Assembly (NCBI RefSeq): GCF_001522545.3
Contig: NC_031769.1
Location: 130,585,875-130,649,874, forward strand
DNA length: 64,000 nucleotides
Direction: 5' to 3'
From: Parus major
Lineage: Eukaryota > Chordata > Aves > Passeriformes > Paridae
Part shown: positions 1 to 52,279 of the stretch, one piece after another
Layout: every line of letters starts with the position of its first letter
How positions within the stretch are numbered: the stretch's first letter is position 1
Program-made: the position numbers and the translations under genes
Notes under the pieces: generated by a model
What the model was told of the DNA's origin: nothing
The model's database searches: none
The model's input: only the letters and a program-made list of their open reading frames with translations

Positions 1-1865
1 TTATTTTACAGTAATGTTGAGCCAAAGTAGTTTTACAGTCACCTTTAGTATGGTGAGTACCTTCTGGCTGCTTTTGCCTGCTGCAGAATAATGCAGACAA
101 GCTGGAATTGTAGAAAGGTAAAGACAATTTAAATCTGATAGTACCTCTGCAAATAATTAGAGATATTAGATGGTAAAACTCCCCTAAGGTTTTTCTCTTC
201 CCAACTCTGCAAAATTTTAAATGTAACAAAAGTACAAGGCAAGCTACATTAAGGCTGAGCTGCCCTGATTGAGTATATGAGAAATTTACTGTAAGTTCAT
301 GTACATGTATTATAGAAAAGTACATTGTCTCCATGAGCAACACAGATCCAGGATGCCTGGAGGTGAAATCCGTTTTCAGATATTGAACACATGTAGGTCA
401 ACTAAATGAATAAATAATGAAGAAATCTGGATTCCCATTTTAAAATCAGTAGGATCAATCCTTGGATTAGAGACACTGCTTTGCATTATCAAATAATATT
501 AGTTTGGCTATTTTTACTTGTACTGGTAAATGTCTCTTCTGGAACCATACTCATAGCTTTCCCTGGGGAGCTGTAGCAGAGTAATTCCATTACATTGATT
601 GTTCTGGGACATGCTGCTGAGAGGTTTCCAAACAGTCCACCTGCCCTGTGCAGATAGCTGTCAAATATGCAAACTTGTTAAATTTGGACGTAAAAAGGAA
701 CTTTACAACTATATGTTTGCTTTGTATCCCAAGTTCTCTGTTACAGTAATTTTGTTACAATGGTAATATATTGTTACATGTTTTTAAAATGACTGATTGA
801 TAACAGGGTGCAGTACTTGTCATCCAGGATTTCTGTGCAGCCTGTAGAGAAAGAATCTGTTCAGATCCGCTTGCCAAAAGTGGGTGGAGTGGTTTTCTAA
901 GTGCACTCACTCCTCTCCATCTTCACCTCCCCTATTAATTCTACGAGGGACACTTGAAAATTGACTTTAGGTCCCCAGCCGTAGTTTTCAGGTAAGATGT
1001 GGGCCACTGTTGGTGGCCTTCTAGCCACAAGTATTCACATGCATGTGGCTTGGGAGCAGGAAGAGCTTTGCCACCCTGCTGAAGCCTCACTCAGCACTGA
1101 GCCTGTCCCATTGTTTTTCCCAACTGTCCAAACCTCAAGCCGTGCTTGGATACTCCTGCACCCACTATTGCATAGGCACTGCTGGATGGAGCAGGTGTAG
1201 GAAACTATAAAGTAAAATGTCAAAACATACCAGAGGAAATTTAGGCAAAGTTAGAAGTAGGAAGGCAGTTGTTCTTACTAGTTTTCGTAAGTGCTTGCAA
1301 AGTATTTCCTAAGTACTGATATAAATGACTGGGTTTGGATTTGCTCTAATACTTAGTTGTCAAATATTCATTATATATGCATATATATGCATATTATATA
1401 TAAATATGCGTTATAAATGCATATTTATAAATTGTTTCAAAACATTTATGAAGTGACTTAGTTGTGTTCACACTGAAGGAGTGCTGAGTTTTTGTAGATC
1501 TCTATGGCAGTGGATACTTTGGTCAATTGCTTGCTATGTTCTTCGGATACAATCCTAACAATTATAAATATACTGTTCTCATCTCTTTCATTTTCTTGTT
1601 TAGCTGTGCTTAGCATGTTAGTTCTTTATAGTGTAAACAAATTCTTTGAGGTTAGGTAAGTAAATTGTGTGTTTTTATAATGTCAAGCTCTAAGCTTCAT
1701 ATAAAATGTGACTATCATATTAATATCCACTCCAGTTTTTAGGTATTTTGAGTGTTAAATGGTTGATGGTTTCTTTTGAGTTGTTTTTAAATAAATATTT
1801 TTACACTTTTGTTGGTATTTGCATTTTGATTTTATCAAACAATATTTAATTGTCTTATTTTTCAG
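1..1865 (+). other. GRHL2: GRHL2 intron (truncated by window start)
   Basis: No GRHL2 exon was found before 1866. Translations of this stretch give only short frames with no family match. The AT-rich palindrome at 1369-1432 is the only structure noted. Confidence 0.8.
1369..1432. repeat. AT-rich TATATGCATA repeat/palindrome
   Basis: Repeated TATATGCATATA units, including perfect palindromes around ATGCAT, make a low-complexity AT block in the GRHL2 intron. It is probably a decayed microsatellite. Confidence 0.7.
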
Positions 1866-42850
<40,985 letters not shown>

Positions 42851-43570
42851 CCTCAGGCAGAGCCTTTTTGTAAGGAACCACAGCATTTCATCCTTCTTGG
42901 AAAGCAGATTCCCCGTGAACTTGACCGACATTGATCAGAGAAACTGTTACAAGACTGCATTGAAAGTACTGTCTATTCTGCATGTGTGCACCCACTGCAT
43001 ATAGACTTGGGTTTGTCAAGCACAAGGCCACTCACGTTAACCTGGTCCCTTATTTATTGTTCCCCACTCTCTAGTGTACAAGCAGTTACCAGCCCCCAGA
43101 TTTGTAACCAGGTGACCCACTGCAAGTGTGAAATGCAGCATTTTAATCCATACTTTAGTGTGGATAAGCTCATTCTAAAACATGTTCAGTAACTATGCTG
43201 GTCTAATTTCAGAATCTGGTATAAATCGCTTTACCAGTAGTTGTCTCTGTCATTGCTAAAAATCTGTTGCAGTGCTAAAGATGGGCAAAGTGTGACAGTT
43301 CACTTGCTCAGACTGATCCATATCTCTCTATACTGTATAGTCTTGCCATATACCTCCTGTAGTTCTCAGCATGTAGCAATGAGGACTTGTAAGTAAGGCA
43401 TTCAGCTACAAATGTCACTTGTAAGTAAATGGTAAAGAAACCATTTTAATCTTGTATATAATGTTTATAATATGCAATAATATATTTTAACTACTGTATG
43501 TGGGCATGTTTACTGCCACTATGTTTTTGTATGTATTTGGTTTAGGGTTTAATAGAATCTTTCCTAGAGA

Positions 43571-43576
43571 ATTAAA
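43571..43576 (+). terminator. GRHL2: Proximal poly(A) signal ATTAAA of GRHL2
   Basis: ATTAAA lies 720 bp after the stop codon. It is followed within 30 bp by a GT-rich stretch (AGAGTGTGTACTG), as expected of a downstream element. The position fits a short 3' UTR isoform. Use is inferred, not shown. Confidence 0.45.
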
Positions 43577-44204
43577 TTGCTGCAATCTGTTAAAGAGTGT
43601 GTACTGAGAAGCTGACACCTGAATCTGTACTCATATGCTCCATCCTTGCTCACACAGTTGCATGTTGAAATATTAGAGCAGACTCTGCTCCTGGGTCTTG
43701 GATGCTTCGGCACAATGGGGCCCATCTTAGGTGCCCAAGTCCCGGCTGTAGATACCTGAGTCTCCCATTCAGCTGTAACAAAATCCAAGAGACACAGTGT
43801 GTCTGCTTCCTGGTTTGTCTAGAGGTACAGAAGGTACTTCTTCCTGGTTGTCTTCCTTCGATAAAGCAGAGGCTCCTAAAGTGGACTTTTCTCAAACCTG
43901 TGGTGGGAAGGTTCTTTCTGCAGCAGCATCAAAGCACTCCTCTAGACTGTAAGAAACAGGACTTCAGACTCTTCTGTTCAAGTGTATTTGCTCTTGTATT
44001 TTCATTGAATGATTCTGTTGTGATTCCTAGGACGCTTGGGTGATGTATAAGCCTGGGCTTATTCATAAGGGCTTGATGCAAATATTTGATCAAAACTGGA
44101 ACAATTTTTCCAGTAGAGACTGAGTATCTCACAGCTGAGGTGTGGAGATTGGTCTCTCTCTCAAGGGCTGCATCTGAATCCAAGTTGAACTACATGGTTA
44201 TTCC

Positions 44205-44232
44205 ACACCTATATCAAATTCCACACCTATCT
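44205..44232. repeat. Short direct repeat ATTCCACACCTAT in GRHL2 3' UTR
   Basis: Two copies of ATTCCACACCTAT spaced 18 bp apart within the long 3' UTR, probably a small local duplication. Confidence 0.65.
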
Positions 44233-47077
44233 TGTGAATTCTATGAACAGATAAAGTTGTGCAGGCTAAAATCATACCCGGAAAGGGGTTCATGGCCTGA
44301 ATCCAATCCTATGACATCCAAACCAAGCATCTCTCTCTCCATACCAGCTCCTCTGGCTGTTGTAAAGAGCTTCTCACTTAGCATATAATTCTATGAGTTG
44401 CAGTTGCATTTTATTCTGTATGCACTGTGCTTTATTCCCGAAATGAAATGCAGCTTTTAGAGTTGATTCTTTTCCTTCTGAAACCTTTTCTCCTTTAGTC
44501 ACATAACCTTTATTATTTGGCATTTAATGGCATAAAGAAACACTGTCATGTTTAACAGGGCTCATGTAGTGTTTTGAGCTGTGTGAAGCTATTTACATTC
44601 AAGCAAAGTAGCTGGGATAACTTCCCAGTCTGATTTGGCCATATCTGCATGAATTGTCCTTTAAGTTATTGCACACTTTCTGAACTTCATTAGCAGTAGC
44701 ATCCCATTAAAATCTCTTCCTTTAATAGAATGTTAGGTATATGTCAAAGTTTCTGCGACCTTTCTGGGACCAGAAAGTATAAAAGGTTCAGGCTGGTACC
44801 ATTAGTGCTAACATACTCAGAATCCACATATGCCTGTAAAGCAAAGTGTGTATTCTGTCTTTCTCCTGTCCTTTTCTTTTGTCATGCACTCTTTCCCCTT
44901 CTGATGTAATGTTCTGTTGTAATTTTCTTAACTTTATATAAAGATGCACTCCAGCAAAGATGCTTTTGCTACCCTGCTCAAGAACAAACAATCTGGGAAT
45001 ACAAGAGATTTATGATGGTTCAGTTTGTTTCTATTGGGCTCAGACCGAGATAAAAAGTCTATGCTGATTTATCCCAGATATTTTTTTCTTTAAGAAAAAA
45101 AGTTTGGACAGGAGGCATAGGAACTGGGACCAGCACACAGGGCTGGTGAGCAATCCTGTTAGTTCTTGGATTTCTCTTTTGGTGTTTGGAATCCTCAGAA
45201 TATCATCTGGGATCTCTCAGCTGGTCAAGATGTCTGGGCAGAAGCTGCAGGTGAAGCGAATGTGTGCAGGAGCTGAGCCCTGGTTCTGCCCCCAACAAAC
45301 CTGCTGTCTTAGGGAATGCCTGTGGCACCTGGGGCTGGCCTGGGCTGGAATGTACTGCATTAAGAAAGGCCACTGAAAATTTGGGGATTACAGAGAAGGA
45401 CAGGCTTTCCTGGCAGCACCAGCACTCAGGTTAATGGGATGGTTTTATCTTACATTTGGGTCAAGATGACCTGAGATCTGTTTGGTGCTGCAGCATCCTG
45501 TGATGAGGAGCATTGTGGGATCAGTGAGAAGTGCAATGCTCCAGGAATACTGGGGCACAAAGAGCTATCTTTCCATTGTCATTTTAGGACCTTATAGTCA
45601 GCCACTGTCCAGAAAAGGACTTGCTTTCAAGATTAACTGAAAGCTAAATACATCTTAAAGTGTGCAAATTCTTGATAGTAGAAAGTTGACACTTATGCCT
45701 TTAGTTCCTTCTTACAGTCTGAATGAAGTTATCAGGAAGGTGACTAGATTGGTGGCAAGATTATTTTAAAACAACTAGGGCTAAGTAAGGATGATTGCCC
45801 TTAACTTTATCTGCCAGGGTCTGAGGGCTTTGTTTCTCTGCTCCAGATGCAGGTGCATCACAGGCGCTGAATGTGCATGCTGCACCCCTTCAGTAGTTAT
45901 AGCATCAGCTGCTGGAGGAGCACTGAACCTTGGGGTGCTGGTTGTGGCAAGATGCAAGCTCTCAGGCTTCACCTTGTTGGTCCAAATCAGCCCATCAGAG
46001 TGATGGGAAAGGGGCAAGAGTGGTGTGAGTAATGCAAACTTCTGAAGCAGTGGCTGCCTTGTGCCCTGCTTGACTCAGATATCCTGAGGAGTACACAGTG
46101 CTTACATGTATATTGTTTAAAATATGCATGTTGCTTTTGTTTGATAAAAAAATATTAATGCTGTATCTTCCAAATATTATCAATTAAATGGAAGTAAGAT
46201 TTGACTATTGTTTGGCAGGGGACAGGAATATCTGCCATGCCTCCTTTTGTGGTTTTTTATTTAAAGGAACAAAATTCTCATTTCCTTTTATTCTTCAAGA
46301 CAGCAGTCTTGAATCTTAACTAGTTCAGCCTGAAGCGTGGCTTGCTGCTCAGTGCATTTTCCCTATGAAGAGTGCAGTGTCTGTAGATGTTGTGTTTTGA
46401 AAGACTCTGATAGAGAGGTACAAAAGGTCTTCTAATTTTGGTTCCTGCTGCAGATTTGGCACTTTGTCCGTCCATTTGGTGTTTCATTATGAAATCCCAT
46501 TCAAATTCTCAAATTCTAGTTCTTCCTCACAGTCAGGTGCTTTATTCCCAAAATGAAGTGCCTCCTTTGAGTGAAGCTTTGTGGATGTACAGTGATAACC
46601 CCATCAAGACATTTGGAGAATTTCTACTACTGAGTGTAAACTACAAAGAAAAGAATGGGTTTTTTTCTTGTGTGTCCTCTCTCACAAAGTTTTTGGTCAA
46701 TGGAATTCAGAGATCAAATGTCTTATGTATTTTTCTCTTTCATTCTATGAATTGTTTAAATGTAAATTAATTCAAACAATTAGTAAAATCTAAACTCTCT
46801 AGCTGTCAGAGATGCTGTATATTGATTGAATATACAACTGGAACTGGAAAGGAGTATCTTATGACTTATAAAATGTAAAGCTTATTAAATGTTTATATGC
46901 TCTTCCATTTCCTATTAACTGAGACAAGATACAAACACAAACGTTTGTGCCAAAGATTGTGACAAGCCGTCTTTCTGGCAAACAACGAAACTTAATGTAT
47001 AAATAGCGTGCTTTTATATTAAGAATATAGCTCATGTAACTTAATAGTGTTGCAACTGGGAGAGGGGTTTGATAAGC

Positions 47078-47085
47078 TGTAAATA
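47078..47085 (+). promoter_or_regulatory. Pumilio-type element TGTAAATA near the GRHL2 3' end
   Basis: TGTAAATA fits the Pumilio response element consensus TGTANATA and lies about 40 bp before the distal poly(A) signal, next to AU-rich sequence. One eight-base match is weak evidence. Only the long 3' UTR isoform would carry it. Confidence 0.3.
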
Positions 47086-47124
47086 CAGTTATTTTATTTT
47101 TTGTACATTTTTAAGAAGGAAAAA

Positions 47125-47130
47125 AATAAA
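47125..47130 (+). terminator. GRHL2: Distal poly(A) signal AATAAA of GRHL2
   Basis: AATAAA sits in an A-rich context after a T-rich run (TTATTTTATTTTTTGTAC). A GT-rich element, TGTGGCGTGTATT, starts about 35 bp downstream. This looks like the major 3' end of the gene. A CR1 element begins only about 90 bp further on. Confidence 0.6.
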
Positions 47131-47220
47131 TATTCCTATGTATGAGATAATATTTCTGTAGCTGTGGCGTGTATTACTACACCTCTCCAGGGGAGAAAGT
47201 ATTGGTATGGAGCAGTACCT

Positions 47221-47537
47221 GACAGGTGGGTGCAGAGAGGATGGAGTCAGGCTCTTCTAAATGGTGCCCAGGGAGAGGAGCAGAGGCAAGTGGACACACA
47301 CTAAAACACAGGAGATTCCCTCTGAAATCAGGGAATGCTTTTTACTGTGAGTGTGACTAAGCACTGGAGTAGGTACCCAGAGAGGTTGTGGAGTCTCTAT
47401 CCCTGCAGATATTTAAAAGCTGCCTTGACATGGTCCTGGACAACCAACTCTCATTTACCCTATTTGAGCAGGGGGATTGGACCAGATGAGCTACAGAAAT
47501 CCCTTCCAACTGCAAGCATTCTGTGATTATGTGACAT
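47221..47537 (+). mobile_element. CR1 LINE, truncated 3' end, just downstream of GRHL2
   Basis: A plus-strand CR1 3' end of about 317 bp. It shows GGATGGAGTCAGGCTCTTCT, ACACACTAAAACACAGGA, TTTTTACTGTGAGTGTGAC, CCCAGAGAGGTTGTGGAGTC, GGGGGATTGGACCAGATGA, and the terminal CATTCTGTGATTATGTGA. The subfamily differs from the 33.7-kb copy. It starts within 100 bp of the distal GRHL2 poly(A) signal. Confidence 0.88.
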
Positions 47538-49454
47538 TTTGGAGTGTCCTGGGAACTTGGCTAGAAGCACTGACACTAACATCTTTGTGACTCCTGGGCA
47601 CCTGAGTTGAGATCTTTACCCACATTACTCCAAAAGCACTGAAGCATACCTGGCCACACATCTTGCAGCAAAACATTTTCATCAAACATTTTATCCTCCA
47701 CCAGCTGAGTTTGGCTTTTCAAACGAGATTCAAGAGGTGAGAACATCTTAGTAGGTGGGAAATTGCTTGGGAAAGCATTTGCTTCAGCAAAGGTTGATTC
47801 CCCAAGCAGTAGCAGGGCAGCCCTGTCTTACAGTGGGGTGGAGGAGTTCAGAGCTCTGTTGAGCAGTGCAGGGTGAGCCAGGATCAGCTCCCATGGAGCT
47901 CTTTAAGGTAATCACATTTCCTGGGCATTGCCTGTGATAGATGTTTAATTATGTTTTATAGGAAGTAGTTTTACTGAGTGGCTCTTAAAATGTAAATGCT
48001 TTAAAGCTGTGTGGTTGGCAGTGCTCCATCTGCGAGGCCATGGAGGGGTGAGAAGAAGTGTGTTGGCTGATGAGAAGCACTGCACCCGCTGCGTGCTCAA
48101 GGGTTGGACTGTGTCTGGCATAGCTGAGCCAGGCTTTAGCAAGGTGACTCAAGTCACCTTAATTAAAGGTCTTTAAGATGAACTGACCCCCTCTTAGGAG
48201 CAGGGAGCAAAACACTCCACCTCGAGCTCCTGACCGAAATGTCAGGGGACTCAGTGGAGGAGCAAAGCTGTGGTTTTCAGCACCTTCCCAATGTCTTGGC
48301 TCAATTTGTGCTGCACAGAACAGCGATAGATTCTGGAGCATGCTGCTTCCCAGATGGGGCCATGAGCCACAGGATCACAACTTCCCTCCTCCCTGAGGTG
48401 GTGGGAGGTCCACTCCAGGATTGCAATACGTGCTCGCATGGGGCAGACGCCTTTGCACAGCGAGATGCTTCGAGGGAGGGACAGCAAAGGTGGTAAGTGG
48501 AGGATTTTAGTATCCCCGTACAAATAAACACCTCCTTACACCCGGTCTTTTTATGCTAAATCGTATGATGGCCCTAAGGGGAGGGTGAGGAGAATGCACA
48601 TCAACAGGGAGTCTGGCACACTGGAAGCTTGTGTAATAAAGCCTGTTTGCACTGAGCACAGGAGATAACTGAATATGGTAACTGATAATTCATTCTGGCT
48701 CCAGACTGTCTCAAGCTCATATTAATGTGCAGTTCCACAAATAAGCTTTTTTTTTAATCTCAAAAGGAAATAGGCACTGGTTTCTGTTACCTTCTAAGTA
48801 GACTTTAAACTACTTTTTGCATTCAGCTAATCCCAGCTCCAAATGTAACCGAGGTAAAAATTTGAGGAGTTTAAGGAGCATGCACAGAAGCATCAGCCAG
48901 CCCCCTCCAGAGCCCGTCTGAGGTTGGCAGGAGTCCCTGCTGTGACAAGCTCTACTGCCCCCTCATCATCCACATCTCAGGGCAACTAACCACGGCCAGC
49001 CCATGCTCCCTTGCCACGTCCTGCTCCCTTGATGGTGTGCTAGTCATTAGGGGGTAAAAAAGTCCCCTAAACCTCGAAAGGGATTTATCTATAGCAGGGA
49101 AAGTTGCTGTCAATCAGCTAAGCTGTTCTTTCCATCTTCAGAGGGCTCTCAGCCTTGTGCTGTCCTTTTGCTTTTATAACCCTGATATCCTACTCCTTGC
49201 CCAGCTGCTGCCTTTAGCTGCTGGAGTAAAACTGTGTTAGCAGTGGAGCACCCAGCACCCGTGCACAAGCCCTGGCTGAGCCCTCCACGCTGGCTTTCCT
49301 GGCTGCTGACTGTGCCCACAGCAGTGAGTGGGACAGGAGCTGTGAAGGCAGCAGGCAAAGGCTTCTCTGGGGTTTTCTCCCCAGACCATGGGGCTTTAAG
49401 GCTCCATCGTGAAGAGAGTAAAGTGCATAGACCATGGCTAGCTGCAGCAGAATG
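47538..49454. other. Intergenic gap between convergent transcripts
   Basis: No gene was recognised. Two plus-strand AATAAA hexamers occur (about 48,523 and 48,635), but nothing upstream looks like an exon. Overlapping frames at 48,239-48,531 and 49,149-49,581 reflect GC-richer composition. Confidence 0.6.
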
Positions 49455-49460
49455 TTTATT
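49455..49460 (-). terminator. Minus-strand poly(A) signal AATAAA
   Basis: A canonical hexamer following about 300 bp of AT-rich minus-strand sequence. It would end a transcript coming from the LTR or NCALD side. Use is unproven. Confidence 0.35.
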
Positions 49461-51333
49461 AGTAGGAAAGAACATTCAGGGGATTTCAGTAGGTGAAATC
49501 TTTTTGAACTGTTGGTATCCACCACACATTGGTTTTCATCAAGATTGTTCAAGGTCACATATTTATATAAGAAAGCAATAATTCATATTTAGGTGCAATC
49601 AGTAATTCCAGTATGAAAAAGCACCGTGTCACAAAACAATTTACAATACAAAAGTCTTCAAAATCTAACATTTAAAAACAATATATTTGTTCAACAATAA
49701 TAACAATACAGTAAAAAAATTTTTATTTCCCTTCAAACAATACTGCTTATATATTTTGGCACTCGGAAAGAAACTGTCACAAATGTGCCTTTTTAGCCAC
49801 ACAACGCTGTTTTGTGAGTGTCTATATAATGAGGAAAAACATGCTTTTGAAGTCAGTCATTTTGCCAGGTGCAGTTTGAACTTCTTTCTCCATTAAAAAG
49901 AAAAAAAAGAACCCTGAAATTAAAATAACTCCTAAGCTGCAGCATGTCTTGTCTTTTGGCCCACCACACAATCTGGAGTAGGAGCTCACACTCAGTCTAT
50001 CTAGTAGGTTAACCCTGCCTGAAAGGCTGGATCTGAGCCCCACTTCAATCTCCAAACCTGACAAGAAATGTAGACCTAAGCCATTCAAATGGTCCTGTCT
50101 TTTAGGGACTGACCCCACGTTCTTGCTATATTAAGCACCCCAATAAAATTCTGACCCTAAAATTGCTGCTCAGGCTCTTCCTTAATTCCCCTCAATTTTA
50201 AAGTCAATTAATTTTAAAGTCACTTGCACAAGTTTTCTTGCAATGTGAGCCCACTGTTTTTGTGCTAGCACAGCCAGCTGTTCCAAGGACAACCAAATTC
50301 CAAGGAGCATGCATTGGGTGAGCTATGGGGTGAGGGAGCCTGATGCCAGCAGGGTGCCCCGGGTCAGGAGACATTCCTCCCAGGTCTTCTCCTGGGGCCA
50401 CGGCTGGCACACAGCATGGGAGGGGGAAGCTTCAATCTGAGAGAGGGAAAGACAAAACTAGACTTTTCAGGAAGAATTAGTTTCCACTCAAAACTGACCC
50501 CTATTAAAAGAAGAACGCAGGTGCTACGTGCCGGGTGAAACACCGGTGCCTGCGTGCAGCTATGACAGCCCCTGAAAAAGGCTGATTCTAGTGAACATGC
50601 AGTCCTTGGTGCTAGCTCTAAAAGCTGAACAATAACAACAACGACAAAAAAAAAAATTAAATAGTTTTTACATCTTACATCAAAGATGCCACTACAAAAA
50701 CACAATAGTATCACACATTATTTAGTACAGTCTTAAAAATGCAAACCAACGCTGGTAAGACTCCCATACATTCTGCATATCATATGTACAGAGGAGAACA
50801 GCTTCTCGAGAGGAGAGGACAGTCATAGAGAGATAATCTTCTGTTTTTTGAGTACATTGCATAACACAAATACATTATCAGCATAAGAAAACTATTCTAA
50901 CACTAAGAGCTCAGGAAAGGTCCTAACTGGAAGTTAATAGCTGGGGGAACCATGCACCTGCTGGGGGGCACAAAACATAATACACAACCCTCTGCCAAAT
51001 TCTCCGTCTCCTTCAGTGGCCCAATCATCTACTTTGATTTTATCAGGTAGGTTTAACATGTTGCTCCATAGGTACAGACTCCCAAAGCATGGAACAGCAC
51101 AGGGCCACATCCCCGGAAGCTGCCCCTGGTGTGCCTGAGAGCTGCTCACCTCTACATGTCCTTCTCATGGGCTTGGTCTGGCGGAGAACCAGCTGGAGAC
51201 TCAGAATACCACCAGATGAGCTTACAACAGAATCAGGGGGGTAAATTAACACATCACAACAGCTACAGGCAACAACACACAGGACGCTTGCGATTCTAGC
51301 CAGCCGTAAGAAAAATACGAGGACCAAATTAAT

Positions 51334-51462
51334 TTAATTCATAGTTGTCCCTCTCCTTTCTGAATAGTAAAAATCTTCCTTAGGATATGTAGGTTTGCTT
51401 ACAAAGCGTTCATCTAGAGAGGTATCTGATTTTGCCAAGACACAGGATATACTGAACTCCAT
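51334..51462 (-). CDS. Unrecognised 42-codon small ORF (doubtful)
   Basis: An ATG-to-TAA frame of 42 residues with a hydrophilic, tyrosine- and charge-rich C-terminal half (SKPTYPKEDFYYSERR). It lies 225 bp downstream of the minus-oriented solo LTR. The amino-acid mix looks protein-like and no repeat explains it, but I do not recognise it. At this size chance is the default explanation. No signal peptide or membrane segment is seen. Confidence 0.15.
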   Translation of the reverse strand: MEFSISCVLAKSDTSLDERFVSKPTYPKEDFYYSERRGTTMN

Positions 51463-51681
51463 GCTGCTGCAGTTGCTCGTGGTAGATCATTAAAAGTTCC
51501 ATTTGTTTTGTCTACTCTATGCTGCAATGAGGCAACAGCCTGAGGGAACAGCAAAAGCTCCCCAGGGGAATGGTCATGGACTTAAATAGGAACTAGAAAC
51601 TTTGATCCATTCAGCTCTTGGCCATGTTTTATCTCAATTTATTAGTTCCTACAGCATCAAAAATATCTGCCCAAATTGAAA

Positions 51682-51686
51682 CAAAT
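51682..51686. repeat. Left target-site duplication CAAAT of the solo LTR
   Basis: CAAAT directly abuts the TG end of the LTR and is repeated exactly after the CA end. Confidence 0.8.
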
Positions 51687-51999
51687 TGCTGTGATTTAAT
51701 CCCAGCCAGCAACTAAGTCCCACAAAGCCACTCATTCACTCCCTTCTAGAGGGATGGAGAAGAGAATTGGAAGGGTTAAAGTGAGAAAAGCCATGGGTTG
51801 AGATAAAGACAGTTTAGTAGGGAACACAAAAGCCCCATGCACAAGCAAAGCAAAGCATTCATTCTCCAATTCCCATGGGCAGGGAGGTGTTCAGCCATCC
51901 CCAGAAAAACAGGGCTCCATCACAGGTAATGGTGACTTGGGAAGACAAATGATATCACTCTGCACTTGTCACCCTCTTCCTCCTTCTTTCCCCAACCTC

Positions 52000-52007
52000 T
52001 TTATATA
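52000..52007 (-). promoter_or_regulatory. LTR TATA box (TATATAAA, minus strand)
   Basis: A perfect TATA-box match at the expected place in the LTR. It would start transcription leftwards, the same direction as NCALD. Activity in today's genome is unknown. Confidence 0.5.
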
Positions 52008-52036
52008 CTGAGCATGACACCATGGTCTGGAGTGTC

Positions 52037-52058
52037 CCTGGGGTCAGCTGGGGTCAGC
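52037..52058. repeat. Tandem GGGGTCAGCT duplication inside the LTR
   Basis: A ten-base unit, GGGGTCAGCT, occurs twice in a row within the solo LTR. My recollection of related LTRs is a single copy, so this looks like a local duplication in this insertion or subfamily. Confidence 0.6.
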
Positions 52059-52274
52059 TGTCCTGGCTGTGTCCCATCCCAGCTCCTTGTGCAATCTCCC
52101 TTGCTGATGGGGTGGGGTGGGAAGCAGAAAAGTCCTCTACACCATGTGAGCACTGCTCAGCAATAATGAAAACATCCCTCTGTTATCAACACTGTTTCCA
52201 GCACAAATCCAAAACTGACCCTCATTCTAGCTACTGTGAGGAAAATTAACTCTATCACAGCCAAAGCCAGCACA

Positions 52275-52279
52275 CAAAT
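52275..52279. repeat. Right target-site duplication CAAAT of the solo LTR
   Basis: An exact copy of the left flank directly after the CA terminus. Confidence 0.8.

Larger units (their letters stand above)
42851..47150 (+). other. GRHL2: GRHL2 3' UTR (to distal poly(A) site)
   Basis: No further coding capacity follows the stop. The stretch ends in an AT-rich block with AATAAA at 47125-47130, about 4.3 kb after the stop. An earlier ATTAAA (43571-43576) would give a 0.75-kb UTR. Open frames in this stretch are short, overlap on both strands and match nothing I know. The exact ends cannot be fixed without transcript data. Confidence 0.65.
49455..51500 (-). ncRNA. Possible minus-strand 3' UTR or non-coding transcript
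   Basis: Read on the minus strand this block has 3' UTR character. It shows long AT-rich stretches with TTTTGTATTGTAAATTG-type sequence, ATTTA motifs and no long ORF. It ends with AATAAA at 49460-49455 in the context TACTAATAAACATTCTGC. It could be a far-distal 3' UTR of NCALD, a separate lncRNA, or unrelated AT-rich DNA. Transcription is inferred from sequence style only. Confidence 0.3.
51687..52274 (-). mobile_element. ERVL-like solo LTR (588 bp) with 5-bp target duplication
   Basis: The element begins TG and ends CA and is flanked on both sides by CAAAT (51682-51686 and 52275-52279), a 5-bp target duplication as class III (ERVL) elements make. Its sequence resembles a widespread avian ERVL LTR, recognised from memory. 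Read on the minus strand it has a TATA box, TATATAAA (52007-52000), about 265 bp after the element's start. Further on is the AAACTG and TTTATCTCAACCCA part near the usual poly(A) region, where the hexamer reads ACTAAA (51818-51813). No gag, pol or env lies beside it, so it is a solo LTR left by recombination. A family name needs a repeat library. Confidence 0.85.

Noticed and set aside
48523..48640. Plus-strand AATAAA pair suggesting another gene end
   Set aside because: No exon-like sequence upstream; the hexamers are common by chance in AT-rich DNA.
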